Below are positions 15,978-24,717 of a stretch of 64,000 nucleotides of DNA, in pieces (position 1 is the stretch's first letter; each line of letters starts with the position of its first letter). The notes under the pieces were generated by a model. The model had not been told where the DNA came from. It saw only the letters and a program-made list of their open reading frames with translations, and made no database searches. Origin of the DNA: Archaeoglobus neptunius. Its GTDB lineage: Archaea; Halobacteriota; Archaeoglobi; Archaeoglobales; Archaeoglobaceae. The stretch is from positions 62,001 through 126,000 of the forward strand of contig NZ_JAEKIW010000007.1 in the NCBI RefSeq assembly GCF_016757965.1. The letters are read 5' to 3'. Made by a program: the position numbers and the translations under genes.

Positions 15978-17063
15978 GTGCGAGTTTGCAAACAGTGCCT
16001 CTCTCTGATTGGAAAGGGTGAACTGGCTGAGGGCGAATGTGAGGCCTGCTGCAATGCCTTCAGCAGAGTGGAGGAGTTTGCCAGCATGATATCATCGAGG
16101 CTTTCAGAGTACGAGTTTGAAACCTTCAACACTGGTAGCAGAGTGTGGGGAAGTTTAAGGGCCCTGCAGGAACTCCTGTCTTTAAAGGGAATTGATTACG
16201 ATATCAAGGGAAAATTCAATGCAGAGCTTTCCAGGGCCATATCTTCAAAAACAGGAAAAATAAGGTCGGTGAATCCAGATGTGACCGTGATCTTTGACCT
16301 CGAAACCTTTGATTTTGAAATAGAGGTAAGACCGGTTTACATCTACGGAAGATACATTAAAAGGGTGAGGAACATTTCCCAGACAAGATGGGTCTGTGGC
16401 TACTGCAGAGGGAAAGGCTGCGAGAAATGCAACTTCACCGGAAGAAAGTACGGTACGTCAGTTGAGGAGCTGATATCAGTACCGGCTGTTGGAATGTTCC
16501 TGGCGATGGATGCAAAGCTGCATGGTGCGGGGAGGGAAGATGTTGACGCCAGAATGCTCGGAAGCGGCAGACCATTCGTGCTGGAAATTCTGGGCCCAAA
16601 AAGAAGATATGTTCCTCTTGATGAACTGGAGAGGGTTATAAACACCTATGCAGGTGGGAAGGTCAGGGTTTTTGATCTGGAATATGCTGACTCAGCGAGG
16701 GTAAGGGAAGTTAAAATGGAGAGGCACAGAAAAAGGTACAGGGCCAAGATTATCTTTGAGACAGAGGTTGAGAGGAAGGAGCTTTTAAAGGCTCTTGAAC
16801 AGCTCAGAGGAGAAATAAGGCAGAGAACGCCAAAAAGAGTTCTGCACAGAAGGGCAGACAGGCTGAGAATCAGGCGAGTGTTTGAAACCGAACTGCTCTT
16901 TCATTCGGGAAAAATTGCAGTCGTGGAAATCGAGGCAGAAGCGGGTCTGTACATCAAGGAACTTGTGAGTGGGGATGATGGGAGGACGGAGCCTAGTCTG
17001 TCGTCGATTCTGGGTGTAAAGGGAAAAGTGGAAAAACTGGATGTTATCGAGGTTATGGATTAG
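15978..17063 (+). CDS. pus10: tRNA pseudouridine synthase Pus10
   Basis: Pus10 makes pseudouridine 54 and/or 55 in the T-loop of archaeal tRNAs. The 361-residue protein has the N-terminal THUMP-like zinc region (CKQCLSLIG...CEACCNAF), an internal zinc pair in TRWVCGYCRGKGCEKCNFTGRKYG, and the catalytic region HGAGREDVDARMLGSGRPFVLEI with the catalytic Asp in DVDAR. The start is GTG at 15978, lacking an SD but 20-30 bases after a TATA-like CTATTTTAAATTC, so probably leaderless. It overlaps the DUF362 gene on the other strand by 4 bases. Confidence 0.93.
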   Translation: MRVCKQCLSLIGKGELAEGECEACCNAFSRVEEFASMISSRLSEYEFETFNTGSRVWGSLRALQELLSLKGIDYDIKGKFNAELSRAISSKTGKIRSVNPDVTVIFDLETFDFEIEVRPVYIYGRYIKRVRNISQTRWVCGYCRGKGCEKCNFTGRKYGTSVEELISVPAVGMFLAMDAKLHGAGREDVDARMLGSGRPFVLEILGPKRRYVPLDELERVINTYAGGKVRVFDLEYADSARVREVKMERHRKRYRAKIIFETEVERKELLKALEQLRGEIRQRTPKRVLHRRADRLRIRRVFETELLFHSGKIAVVEIEAEAGLYIKELVSGDDGRTEPSLSSILGVKGKVEKLDVIEVMD

Positions 17064-18151
17064 CTTACGTCCTTTATCTCGTAATCCAGACTACCCAGTT
17101 CAAGCTCTGCGGCATAATTGAGCATGGCCTCAATGTCAGTCCATTCCCAGAACCGCCCGTCCTTTATTAAAGCATCACCGCAAATCTGTGCTGCAAGATA
17201 CATGTCAATACTTGCCTTGTCAATTGAGAGAATGTCTCTGGAGGCCAATATTCCGAGGTCCGGAACAAGCGGGATGTCACTGTATGGGTGACAGTCACAG
17301 TGGGGAGTAACATCCACAAGGAAGTTGAGATATGCGAAGTTATCGTTAACATCCAGCACGCCTCTGGCACACTCCACGACTCTTTCCGAAACCTCCCTGC
17401 CGAAAACCCAGGAAGTTTTTACAGCCCCATCCTTGCAAACTTCCGAACACCCGAGGCACTTGACACATTTCTCTGTTATCACCCTGTAGTTTTCAATTGC
17501 GTTTGATGGGCAAATTGTTACACACCTGTCACATTCTGTGCACTTTTCCCGATCAATTTCTGGGTATCTGGAGAGATGTATATCAAATTTTGAAGGCTTG
17601 GCAACACATCCGACCCCGACGTTTTTCAAGCTTCCACCCACTCCTGCCTGCATGTGCAGTTTGAAGTGTGTGCAGCAGATTACGGCATCACACTCCGCAA
17701 TACCTTTCGCCACCTTAACGCTGCTGAGATGTCTGCCCTTTACTGGCACCTCAACAAAGTCGAAGCCGAGAAGACCGTCCGCTATTATAATCGGAGCATT
17801 CAGGGTCTGCTGGGTGTATCCATTTTCCTCTGCAACTGTCAGTCTGCCGTATGCGGTACTCCTCAATCTGGTCAGTCCCAGACCTGTGGTTTCTGTAACA
17901 AACGGTCTTCCACCGGCCTCTCTAACCTTGTTCACCACCGTCCTTACAAAAACGCTTCTCAGAGTTCTTGTGGTTCCCCTGTCCCCGAAGTGTGTTTTTA
18001 CGGCAACGATATCCCCCTTCGAGATGATGTCGAGAATTCCACTTTCGTCAATCAACCTCTCAAGTTTTCTAATAAGACTCAGCTCAGGCTGGTACCATTT
18101 GCTAGGGTCGGAAACTTCTGCTCTGGGATTTACGTAAAACACGTCGCTCAT
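17060..18151 (-). CDS. DUF362 protein with 2[4Fe-4S] ferredoxin domain
   Basis: The 363 residues combine an N-terminal DUF362 domain (GDIVAVKTHFGDRGTTRTLRSVF, GGRPFVTETTG, CCTHFKLHMQAGVGGSLKNVGVG) with a ferredoxin insert of two clusters, CTECDRCVTICPS and CVKCLGCSEVCKD, at about 195-235. A conserved HCDCHPYSD follows. DUF362 proteins are of uncertain role, probably redox or metal-centre chemistry. It overlaps the KaiC-like gene upstream by four bases. Confidence 0.85.
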   Translation of the reverse strand: MSDVFYVNPRAEVSDPSKWYQPELSLIRKLERLIDESGILDIISKGDIVAVKTHFGDRGTTRTLRSVFVRTVVNKVREAGGRPFVTETTGLGLTRLRSTAYGRLTVAEENGYTQQTLNAPIIIADGLLGFDFVEVPVKGRHLSSVKVAKGIAECDAVICCTHFKLHMQAGVGGSLKNVGVGCVAKPSKFDIHLSRYPEIDREKCTECDRCVTICPSNAIENYRVITEKCVKCLGCSEVCKDGAVKTSWVFGREVSERVVECARGVLDVNDNFAYLNFLVDVTPHCDCHPYSDIPLVPDLGILASRDILSIDKASIDMYLAAQICGDALIKDGRFWEWTDIEAMLNYAAELELGSLDYEIKDVS

Positions 18152-18732
18152 AAACTTTCAATTAACATACTTTTAATAATATCTTTTGCCAGCCCCTTTT
18201 CAAATTCGTTCTTCTCGAGTGGGATGCTGGACTTTATCACCCGAATTGTGTCCTCATGGGTTTCAATGATGTTCGGGAAGAACATGGATATGGACACCTC
18301 AACACTTTTCTCATGGGCATGTTTTACCAGGGAAAACATGCTGTGCGATTTGTCCGCTTCAACCCTAACAAGAGTTGCCCTCAGAAGCTGCAAAAGCCTC
18401 TGATAGCTGTGATATATAAGAAGACCCGAAATGGAATTCATAATCAGCACGTACCCCTCTCCGACCGTATCCAGCACTCTGTTGATTGCAAGACTCACCT
18501 CATTCAGGTTGAGAGGATTGAAAACAACCACGTCCCTCTCGGAGCTGCCCCTTTTTTTTCCCCATGTGAAGGTGTCGATAATCCAGACATCATCCCTGCC
18601 AAGCTTTTTCCTCACGAATTCTGCACTTGAGAGGGTTGTGACCCATACTACCTGTTCGAAATCTGAAGAAACTTCTTCAAGCAACTTGCACTTTCCAGTC
18701 CCTGGTGGTCCGCTTATCAGCAGATGGGTCAT
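18148..18732 (-). CDS. RecA/KaiC-like (RAD55 type) NTP-binding protein
   Basis: This 194-residue P-loop protein has Walker A SGPPGTGKCK near the N-terminus, a strand WVTTLSSAEFV, a DVWIIDTFTWG segment in the position of an early strand, and YVLIMNSISGLLIYH resembling the Walker B strand of KaiC/RAD55 paralogues. The residue after the P-loop lysine is Cys rather than Thr or Ser, so Mg coordination and ATPase activity may be altered. It precedes and overlaps the DUF362 gene. Function is unknown. Confidence 0.6.
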   Translation of the reverse strand: MTHLLISGPPGTGKCKLLEEVSSDFEQVVWVTTLSSAEFVRKKLGRDDVWIIDTFTWGKKRGSSERDVVVFNPLNLNEVSLAINRVLDTVGEGYVLIMNSISGLLIYHSYQRLLQLLRATLVRVEADKSHSMFSLVKHAHEKSVEVSISMFFPNIIETHEDTIRVIKSSIPLEKNEFEKGLAKDIIKSMLIESL

Positions 18733-18769
18733 CCCTATTCCTCACTGCAAAGTGTTGACTTACGTGTTC

Positions 18770-18786
18770 AAATAGATTTTAAACTT
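18770..18786 (+). promoter_or_regulatory. Promoter of the metallophosphoesterase gene
   Basis: CAAATAGATTTTAAACTTT has a TATA-like core at about 18775-18784, 23-32 bases before the ATG at 18807. The spacing suits a leaderless transcript. Confidence 0.45.
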
Positions 18787-18806
18787 TTGCGTTTCAAAAA
18801 ATTGTA

Positions 18807-19490
18807 ATGGGTAGTGTTGCACTCCACCGTGTCATCCTCACACCAGAAAAGGCGGTGATTCTGGATAATGCTGCGGTTATAGCTGATCTGCACCTCGGAT
18901 TTGAAAATGTAATGCAGGAGAAGGGCGTGGCGATTCCCAGAATGCAGGTCAGAGAGATTATTGCGAATGTCAGGAATATTGTGGACAGGTACGGGGTAGA
19001 CAGAATAGTCGTGGCTGGTGATTTAAAGCACGAATTCAGCAGAAATCTTCCATACGAATGGGAGGACGTAAGGGAGTTTGTAGAGTCGGTTGATGTTGAA
19101 CTGGAGGTGGTGAGGGGAAATCACGACAACTATCTTGCTGCAATCCTCGCAGAATATGGAATAGAGCTGAAAGAGTACGTCAGAATTGGGGACTATTATG
19201 TAGTGCACGGGCACAGGGATGTGGAGTTTGATAGGATTATAATGGGGCATGAACATCCAGCGATAAAGGTCAGGGTGAGGGGAGGGGTGTATTCTTACCC
19301 CTGCTACCTGGTTGTCGACGATTTAAATATAGTTTTGCCGGCCTTTTCTCCGCTTATGGGTGGAAGTGACGTTTTACAGAACACGTTTCTATCTCCAGTG
19401 CTGAATAAAGCAGGGAAAATTGAGGTTTACGCCGTTGAGGATGAGGTTGTATATCTTGGGTCACTGGAAGACATCCAGCGTGTCGTTTGA
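18807..19490 (+). CDS. Archaeal SbcD/Mre11-related metallophosphoesterase
   Basis: This 227-residue phosphoesterase has all five calcineurin-like motifs: IADLHLGFE, VVAGDLKHEF, VRGNHDN, VVHGHRD and MGHEHP. These ligate a di-metal centre, so the protein should be catalytically active. The family I recognise is the short archaeal SbcD-related group often found near Lhr helicases; here an Lhr gene is 6 kb upstream. Substrate is unknown but a nucleic-acid or nucleotide phosphodiester is likely. It abuts purD, convergent, with no gap. Confidence 0.8.
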   Translation: MGSVALHRVILTPEKAVILDNAAVIADLHLGFENVMQEKGVAIPRMQVREIIANVRNIVDRYGVDRIVVAGDLKHEFSRNLPYEWEDVREFVESVDVELEVVRGNHDNYLAAILAEYGIELKEYVRIGDYYVVHGHRDVEFDRIIMGHEHPAIKVRVRGGVYSYPCYLVVDDLNIVLPAFSPLMGGSDVLQNTFLSPVLNKAGKIEVYAVEDEVVYLGSLEDIQRVV

Positions 19491-20918
19491 TCACTCCTCG
19501 ACATCCAGACCGATCGTTTTCCGGTATCTCATGCCCGGAAAGCTGATCCTGCTGAGGGCGGAGTAAGCCCTTCCCCTTGCTGTCTCGATGCTTTCCCCTT
19601 TGCCAACCACGGTGAGAACTCTTCCTCCTGTGGTAACGTATCCGCCATCGTTTTTCGCTATTCCATTTGCATAGATCGTGGCTTCCTTCATGGCTACCTC
19701 AATGCCGCTTATTGGCTGACTCGTGTAGTGATCCGCAGGATAGCCAGGCTTCAATCCCTCTCTACCCTTCAAAGCACCGCTTACTGCACAAACCGCAACG
19801 CAATAATCACTGCTGAATTTGATGTCCGTATTTTCGAGCTCACCTTCTATTATTGCCATTGAAATTTCTGCGATGTCGCTTTCGAGTCTCGGCATTTTGG
19901 CCTCAGTTCCGGGATCGCAGTCTCTCACGTTTATTTCAAGCACTTTTGGGACCAGTTCTCCGCCTTCTTCCACGAGCATGATGACCGGATAGAGAACCCC
20001 CTTGAATTCGATTCCCTCAAGTTCCCTGAACTTCCTGACAATCGGCTCAGCTACCATGTCAAGTATTTTTTTCTCAATCTCCGGACCCACATCGGGGTGT
20101 GGGCTTACCGCACCCATTCCACCGGTATTTGGATTTATGAGCTTGCCCTCTCTGAAAAGCTGCTCTATCTGTGCCTTTGTGTAGAACTTCCTTGTCAGTC
20201 CTATGTAGAAATCTCTCAGCCCTTCCAGATCGTCTTTATCAAACGCACGTTTGTAATCCTTGGCATGTCCGAACGGCTTGACAGTTTTTCCATCACTCAG
20301 GGCTGTAAAGGCGACTTCAATACCCTTCAATCTTTCCTCAACCACCACTCTGTTTCCCGCATCACCGAACTTTTTCTGAACCATTATCTCGTCAACAGCT
20401 CTGAACGCTTCATCAACGGATTCACAGACGTAAACACCTTTACCGGCTGCCAGTCCATCGGCCTTTACTACAATACCATCCTGAAAGTTTTCTTTTATGT
20501 ACTCTTTCGCTTCCTCCGGATCGTCAAAGTTGGCGTATCTTGGTATTGGAACTCCGATTTTTCTCAGGAAATCCTTAGCCCAGCATTTGCTCGATTCAAG
20601 AATCGTAGCTTCCTTTTTAGGTCCTATTGCGGGAATTCCCTCCTCTTCGAGCCTGTCAACTATTCCCAGGCTCAGAGGCTCCTCAGGCCCGATGTAGGCG
20701 AGATCAATGTCCATCATTTTAGCGAACTTTACAATAGTATCCACTGCTCTAATGGATGGAATTTTAGCTCCGTTAAACTCGGCCAACCTGCACTTTTCGA
20801 AAAATTCGCTACCCCCGTTGCCGGGCGCAACATAAATTTCTTTTACTCTATCACTTTTTGAAAAAGCGTGAGCAATTGCGTTACCTCTGCCGCCAGCATC
20901 AACAACAAGAACCTTCAT
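19491..20918 (-). CDS. purD: Phosphoribosylamine--glycine ligase
   Basis: PurD catalyses ATP-dependent formation of glycinamide ribonucleotide in purine synthesis. The 475-residue ATP-grasp enzyme has MKVLVVDAGGRGNAIAHAF, YIGPEEPLSLGIVDRLEEEGIPAIGP, VVKADGLAAGKGVYVCES, NTGGMGAVSPHP and VLEINVRDCDPGTEA. A seven-residue upstream extension (ATG at 20939) is possible, but the ATG at 20918 lies about 27 bases after a TATA block and matches the family start. Confidence 0.95.
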   Translation of the reverse strand: MKVLVVDAGGRGNAIAHAFSKSDRVKEIYVAPGNGGSEFFEKCRLAEFNGAKIPSIRAVDTIVKFAKMMDIDLAYIGPEEPLSLGIVDRLEEEGIPAIGPKKEATILESSKCWAKDFLRKIGVPIPRYANFDDPEEAKEYIKENFQDGIVVKADGLAAGKGVYVCESVDEAFRAVDEIMVQKKFGDAGNRVVVEERLKGIEVAFTALSDGKTVKPFGHAKDYKRAFDKDDLEGLRDFYIGLTRKFYTKAQIEQLFREGKLINPNTGGMGAVSPHPDVGPEIEKKILDMVAEPIVRKFRELEGIEFKGVLYPVIMLVEEGGELVPKVLEINVRDCDPGTEAKMPRLESDIAEISMAIIEGELENTDIKFSSDYCVAVCAVSGALKGREGLKPGYPADHYTSQPISGIEVAMKEATIYANGIAKNDGGYVTTGGRVLTVVGKGESIETARGRAYSALSRISFPGMRYRKTIGLDVEE

Positions 20919-20936
20919 GTTGGTTTTTATCCCGAC

Positions 20937-20955
20937 CATTATATTCCATTTTCGG
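20937..20955 (-). promoter_or_regulatory. Promoter of purD
   Basis: The minus strand reads CCGAAAATGGAATATAATGG, a BRE plus TATA core around 20940-20948. That places initiation near 20918, the chosen purD start. Confidence 0.5.
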
Positions 20956-21017
20956 TTGCTTGGGCTGTGAAATAATTAATATTCGTTTTTAATTACAAAT
21001 TCAGCCTGTGTAAAAAT

Positions 21018-21034
21018 AACAAAACTTAAATACG
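21018..21034 (+). promoter_or_regulatory. Promoter of the A-type ATP synthase operon
   Basis: AACAAAACTTAAATACGG carries a TATA-like core at 21022-21031. Initiation would fall near 21055, giving a leader of about 35 bases with the ribosome-binding site AAGGTGG just before the ATG at 21091. Confidence 0.55.
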
Positions 21035-21090
21035 GTTTGGTTAGGCTTTCGATTGTCTTTAAAGTGAAGAGTTTAATCAAGGTGGTTACC

Positions 21091-21420
21091 ATGGATAAGA
21101 CAGAAATTCTTGAAAAGATTAAGCAAACAGAGATTAAAGTTGAAGAAAGCATCAGGGCTGCAGAGGAGGAAAAGAAAAACAAAATTCTCGAGGCAAAGAT
21201 GAAGGCGAGGGAGATAATCGAAAGTGCCGAGTCTGAGGCTGCGAAGATTAAAGAAGAAATCATCAATTCTGCAAAAAGGCAAATAGAATCAGAAAAAGAG
21301 GAAATCAGGAAAAGGGAATCCAAGGAGATCGAAGAGTTCGCCAGAAAAGGAAAAGACAACGTTATGAAGGCTGTGGAGTTTCTCTATAGTGAATTTGTAG
21401 GGATGGTGGAACATGCTTAA
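21091..21420 (+). CDS. atpH: A-type ATP synthase subunit H (peripheral stalk)
   Basis: This 109-residue protein is almost entirely a charged coiled coil (KIKQTEIKVEESIRAAEEEKK and repeated Ala/Glu/Lys heptads), as expected for subunit H, which pairs with E to form the peripheral stalk. The open frame starts at 21037, but the ATG at 21091 follows the SD AAGGTGG and starts MDKTEILEKI. It is the first gene of the operon and overlaps atpI by 8 bases. Confidence 0.88.
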   Translation: MDKTEILEKIKQTEIKVEESIRAAEEEKKNKILEAKMKAREIIESAESEAAKIKEEIINSAKRQIESEKEEIRKRESKEIEEFARKGKDNVMKAVEFLYSEFVGMVEHA

Positions 21421-23443
21421 GCCGGAAAAGATGGTTAGGGTTTCTGTAGTGGGCCCCAGGGAGAAGCTGGGGGAGACTGCAGACCTTCTCCACAGGCTCA
21501 ATCTGATACACATCGAAGAACCTGAAGAATCGGAATACTTTAGAATCGGTGAGCCGTTTGAAAATGCTTCTGCTGTTTCAAGAGCTCTTGTTCAAATGAG
21601 GAGCTTCATCTCCCATCTGAAGCTGGATCCATCAAAGATCATCCCGAAGAGGAAATACAGAGCATCGGAAATCGAAGCGCAGTTGAAGGATAAACTTGAC
21701 GAGTACCAGAAGCTTATTGGAGAGAAACTTGAATACCTCAGAAGTGTCGATGAGAAAGTCGCAGTGCTTGACGAGCAGCTCAGTCATATCGAGCCTTTGA
21801 AGCAGCTTGGAATCCCTGCAAAGCTGTTAAAGGGCTACAAAACACTCAGAACGTTTGTTGGGTTCGTTAAGGAGAATCCAGCAAGCAAACTGTCCGAGAT
21901 TACCAGTGACTTCGAAATCTTCACTGCGGAGTATGAAAAGGAACTCGTCGTAGCGGTTTTTGTTAAAGCAGAGTATGGTGATGAGTTTCTGAGAGTTCTG
22001 CAGGAGTCGGGATTCAGAGAACTACCAGTCCCCGATGTGGACGATTTTGATGCAAGGATCTCGGAGATCGAGCAGGAGATAGAGTCCCTGAAGGCGAGGA
22101 AAGAGCAGATAGAGAAGGAGATAGAGGAAATCAAGGTGAAAGAGGCAGAAACCCTGCTTGCTATTGAGGAGTTCCTGACTTCAGAGATGGACAAGTACGA
22201 ACTGCCGTTGAGAACTCTGGTTTCAAAATACTCATTCGTTCTTGTTGGATACGTACCCGCAAAGGCCCTGAACGAGTTCAAGGCAAAAATGGATTCAAAT
22301 GGGGTGGCGGTTGAGGTTCTTGATGAGGAAGGAGAGCCACCAACGAAACTCAGCAATCCTGTCGGAGTGAGAAACTTCGAATTGCTGACCACCACGTTTG
22401 GAATACCCAAGTACAAGGAAATCGATCCTACCGTTTTCATAGCAATCTTCTTCCCGATATTCTTCGGTATGATGCTCGGTGATATAGGCTATGGACTTCT
22501 TGTCACGGCCATTTCTCTCTATCTCAAAAGGGTTTTCAGGACAGAAGGATGGCAGAGGATGCTCAACATCGGTGTCTACGCTGGTGTGATGTCAATAATC
22601 TTCGGAATAATTTACGGCGAGTGTTTCGGTCCTTTCATAGTCCCAGGAGAGTACGAACCTTACCAGATCCACTTCATCGGGTTGCAGCTTGAGCATTTCT
22701 ACGGGTTCCACGGGGGCCATCCGATATTCGACAGGGTTGAGGAGATGGGGGTTAAGGTTCTGCTGTTTGCCACGATCGTTCTGGGTATCGCCAAGATCCT
22801 CTTTGGATTCGCTCTCGGATTCTACAACGTTTATGTTGAGCACGGGTTAAAAGAGGCAATTCTCGAAAAGCTATCATGGATTATCGGCGTTCTGGGTTTG
22901 GCGATGATAATCTTCGGCTTTTCCTACAATGTTGGCGTTTTCTACCAGCTTGGGCTTGGACCAAACCCCGGTGACGTTCCACCGCTGCCACTTCCGGGAC
23001 TTATGGAGGGATGGCAGTCCGGAGTGAACATGTTCTATGTGGCATCACTGCCGCTGCTGGTCATCTGGTTCGTCCTTTTCGTCATGGGTGAAGTGCCAAA
23101 GATGGGTGCAATGGGCGTCATTCTTGCAGTTGAGCTGCTTACGTGGTTCGGGCAGATAATGAGCTATGCCAGACTTCTGGCTATTGGACTGTCTTCAGTG
23201 TACATAGCGTTCGTCATCAACTTCATAGGAATGAAGCTGATCGATCCTGCGGGTATCAGTATACCGGTAGTGGGGGTGTTGATTCTCGTGGTGGGACACA
23301 TTGGCAACCTGGTACTCGGCATTCTCGATCCAGGCTTACAGTCATTACGTTTGCACTACGTAGAGTTCTTCACGAAGTTCTTTGAAGGTGGAGGCAGGCT
23401 CTATGAGCCTTTTGGTAGGATTAAGAGGTTTATTGAGGAGTAG
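21413..23443 (+). CDS. atpI: A-type ATP synthase subunit I (a)
   Basis: This subunit forms the ion half-channel against the K ring. Of 676 residues, about 1-340 form the cytoplasmic two-stranded coiled-coil arm (for example EIEQEIESLKARKEQIEKEIEEI). The rest has seven to eight membrane helices including FFGMMLGDIGYGL and AVELLTWFGQIMSYARLLAIGL with the essential membrane Arg in YARLL. Length is normal for the family. Confidence 0.95.
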   Translation: MLKPEKMVRVSVVGPREKLGETADLLHRLNLIHIEEPEESEYFRIGEPFENASAVSRALVQMRSFISHLKLDPSKIIPKRKYRASEIEAQLKDKLDEYQKLIGEKLEYLRSVDEKVAVLDEQLSHIEPLKQLGIPAKLLKGYKTLRTFVGFVKENPASKLSEITSDFEIFTAEYEKELVVAVFVKAEYGDEFLRVLQESGFRELPVPDVDDFDARISEIEQEIESLKARKEQIEKEIEEIKVKEAETLLAIEEFLTSEMDKYELPLRTLVSKYSFVLVGYVPAKALNEFKAKMDSNGVAVEVLDEEGEPPTKLSNPVGVRNFELLTTTFGIPKYKEIDPTVFIAIFFPIFFGMMLGDIGYGLLVTAISLYLKRVFRTEGWQRMLNIGVYAGVMSIIFGIIYGECFGPFIVPGEYEPYQIHFIGLQLEHFYGFHGGHPIFDRVEEMGVKVLLFATIVLGIAKILFGFALGFYNVYVEHGLKEAILEKLSWIIGVLGLAMIIFGFSYNVGVFYQLGLGPNPGDVPPLPLPGLMEGWQSGVNMFYVASLPLLVIWFVLFVMGEVPKMGAMGVILAVELLTWFGQIMSYARLLAIGLSSVYIAFVINFIGMKLIDPAGISIPVVGVLILVVGHIGNLVLGILDPGLQSLRLHYVEFFTKFFEGGGRLYEPFGRIKRFIEE

Positions 23444-23451
23444 GTGTAATG

Positions 23452-23697
23452 GGAGGTGAGAATGAATGGTGGAAGATGCACTGGCTAAGGGTTTGATTGC
23501 AGTTGGAGCTGGACTGGCAGTTGGACTTGCCGGTATAGGTGCAGGACTTGGTGAAAGCGGTATAGGTGCAGCTGCCGTAGGAGCTACAGCGGAAGACAGA
23601 GGCTTCTTTGGTCTCGGTATTCTGTTTACAGTTATACCTGAGACCATAGTCATCTTCGGACTGGTCATTGCGTTCATACTGATGTTCGCGTTCTGAA
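23452..23697 (+). repeat. Direct repeat copy 1 (RBS plus atpK)
   Basis: These 246 bases, beginning GGAGGTGAGAATGAATGG and ending just after the stop codon, are identical by eye to 23876-24121. Identity covers the ribosome-binding site, all 77 codons and synonymous positions, then stops abruptly on both sides. That implies very recent duplication or ongoing gene conversion. Confidence 0.95.
23466..23696 (+). CDS. atpK: A-type ATP synthase proteolipid subunit K, copy 1
   Basis: This is the 76-residue c-type proteolipid that forms the rotor ring. It has two membrane helices (about 9-40, rich in Gly/Ala with GLAGIGAGLGESGIG, and 48-74) and the ion-binding Glu59 in VIPETIVIFG. The SD GGAGGTGA lies upstream. 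An identical gene follows at 23890. Both would give the same protein, so the duplication raises dosage of the multi-copy rotor subunit rather than creating a mixed ring. Confidence 0.95.
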   Translation: MVEDALAKGLIAVGAGLAVGLAGIGAGLGESGIGAAAVGATAEDRGFFGLGILFTVIPETIVIFGLVIAFILMFAF

Positions 23698-23700
23698 GGC

Positions 23701-23883
23701 ATGCCGGGCGAAGAGCTGGTTAGGAGATTCCTGGAAAGGAAAGTGCTGACGGAGAAAAACGTAGAGAGGTTCGTGAAATATTACTGGCTGGTCTCTACGG
23801 CGAGGATGGTTCTCGGAGTAACCATCCTCATTTTAATATTAATGGGAGGGCTGAAATTTGGGCAACTTTTTCCCTGGAGGTGA
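23701..23883 (+). CDS. 60-residue single-pass membrane protein between the two atpK genes
   Basis: I do not recognise this family. The N-terminal 30 residues are charged (MPGEELVRRFLERKVLTEKN). One hydrophobic helix follows (about 31-50, STARMVLGVTILILILMGGL), then a short tail FGQLFPWR. Its start follows the first atpK stop by 4 bases and its stop lies just before the second atpK, inside the ATP synthase operon. It may be an accessory or assembly factor of the rotor, or a passenger caught in the duplication. Coding looks genuine. Confidence 0.6.
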   Translation: MPGEELVRRFLERKVLTEKNVERFVKYYWLVSTARMVLGVTILILILMGGLKFGQLFPWR

Positions 23884-24121
23884 GAATGAATGGTGGAAGA
23901 TGCACTGGCTAAGGGTTTGATTGCAGTTGGAGCTGGACTGGCAGTTGGACTTGCCGGTATAGGTGCAGGACTTGGTGAAAGCGGTATAGGTGCAGCTGCC
24001 GTAGGAGCTACAGCGGAAGACAGAGGCTTCTTTGGTCTCGGTATTCTGTTTACAGTTATACCTGAGACCATAGTCATCTTCGGACTGGTCATTGCGTTCA
24101 TACTGATGTTCGCGTTCTGAA
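23876..24121 (+). repeat. Direct repeat copy 2 (RBS plus atpK)
   Basis: This is the second copy of the 246-base block, offset by 424 bases from copy 1. The unit boundary on the left falls inside the last codons of the 60-residue gene (the GG of its Trp codon onward). Confidence 0.95.
23890..24120 (+). CDS. atpK: A-type ATP synthase proteolipid subunit K, copy 2
   Basis: This gene encodes a proteolipid identical to copy 1 at every residue and, by eye, at every base. The same SD precedes it. It sits directly before atpE. Archaeoglobus genomes are known, as I recall, to carry two atpK genes, but nucleotide identity here points to very recent copying or homogenisation. Confidence 0.95.
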   Translation: MVEDALAKGLIAVGAGLAVGLAGIGAGLGESGIGAAAVGATAEDRGFFGLGILFTVIPETIVIFGLVIAFILMFAF

Positions 24122-24133
24122 TAGGTGAAGCAA

Positions 24134-24700
24134 ATGCCACTGGATAGAGTATTGCAGGAAATCCAGCAGAAGGGTGAAGAGGAGGTCAGGAAGATCAGGG
24201 AGGAGGCGGAGAAAGAGGTGGAGAAAATACTGGCCCGGGCAAAAGCCGAGGCCGAAGAAATTCTGAAGAAGGCAAGAGAAGAAGCAGAAAAGGAGGCTGA
24301 AGCTTTAAGAAAGCAGGAAATTTCCAGCGTCAAACTGGAGATGAAGAGAGAATTGCTTAACGTTCAGAAGGAAATTCTTGAGGATGTATTCAACCTTCTC
24401 AGACAGAAAATCAGAGATATGGATGTTGATACAAGGAAAAAACTGCTGAAGACACTTCTCGAAAAGAATGCGTCCGCCGGGATGGTGGTGTATTCGAGAA
24501 AGGAGGATGAAGAAATCGTTAAGGAACTCATAAAGGATATGAAGCTCGATGTCAAATATGGTGGGAACATCGAGTGCATTGGAGGCATAGTGCTGGAGGA
24601 CGCCACCGGTGATGTTAGGATAAACATGACCTTCGATGAACTTGTAAGCCAGATCTACGAGCAGAAAATGAGTGAAGTTTCAAAATTACTGTTCAAGTAA
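24134..24700 (+). CDS. atpE: A-type ATP synthase subunit E (peripheral stalk)
   Basis: This peripheral stalk partner of subunit H has 188 residues: an N-terminal charged coiled coil (about 1-90) and a C-terminal alpha/beta head with MVVYSRKEDEEIV and ECIGGIVLEDATGDVRINMTFDELV. The open frame includes a GTG at 24125, but that overlaps the SD TAGGTGAAG, so the ATG at 24134 is preferred. Confidence 0.92.
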   Translation: MPLDRVLQEIQQKGEEEVRKIREEAEKEVEKILARAKAEAEEILKKAREEAEKEAEALRKQEISSVKLEMKRELLNVQKEILEDVFNLLRQKIRDMDVDTRKKLLKTLLEKNASAGMVVYSRKEDEEIVKELIKDMKLDVKYGGNIECIGGIVLEDATGDVRINMTFDELVSQIYEQKMSEVSKLLFK

Positions 24701-24717
24701 CTGAGAGGTGATAGGCA

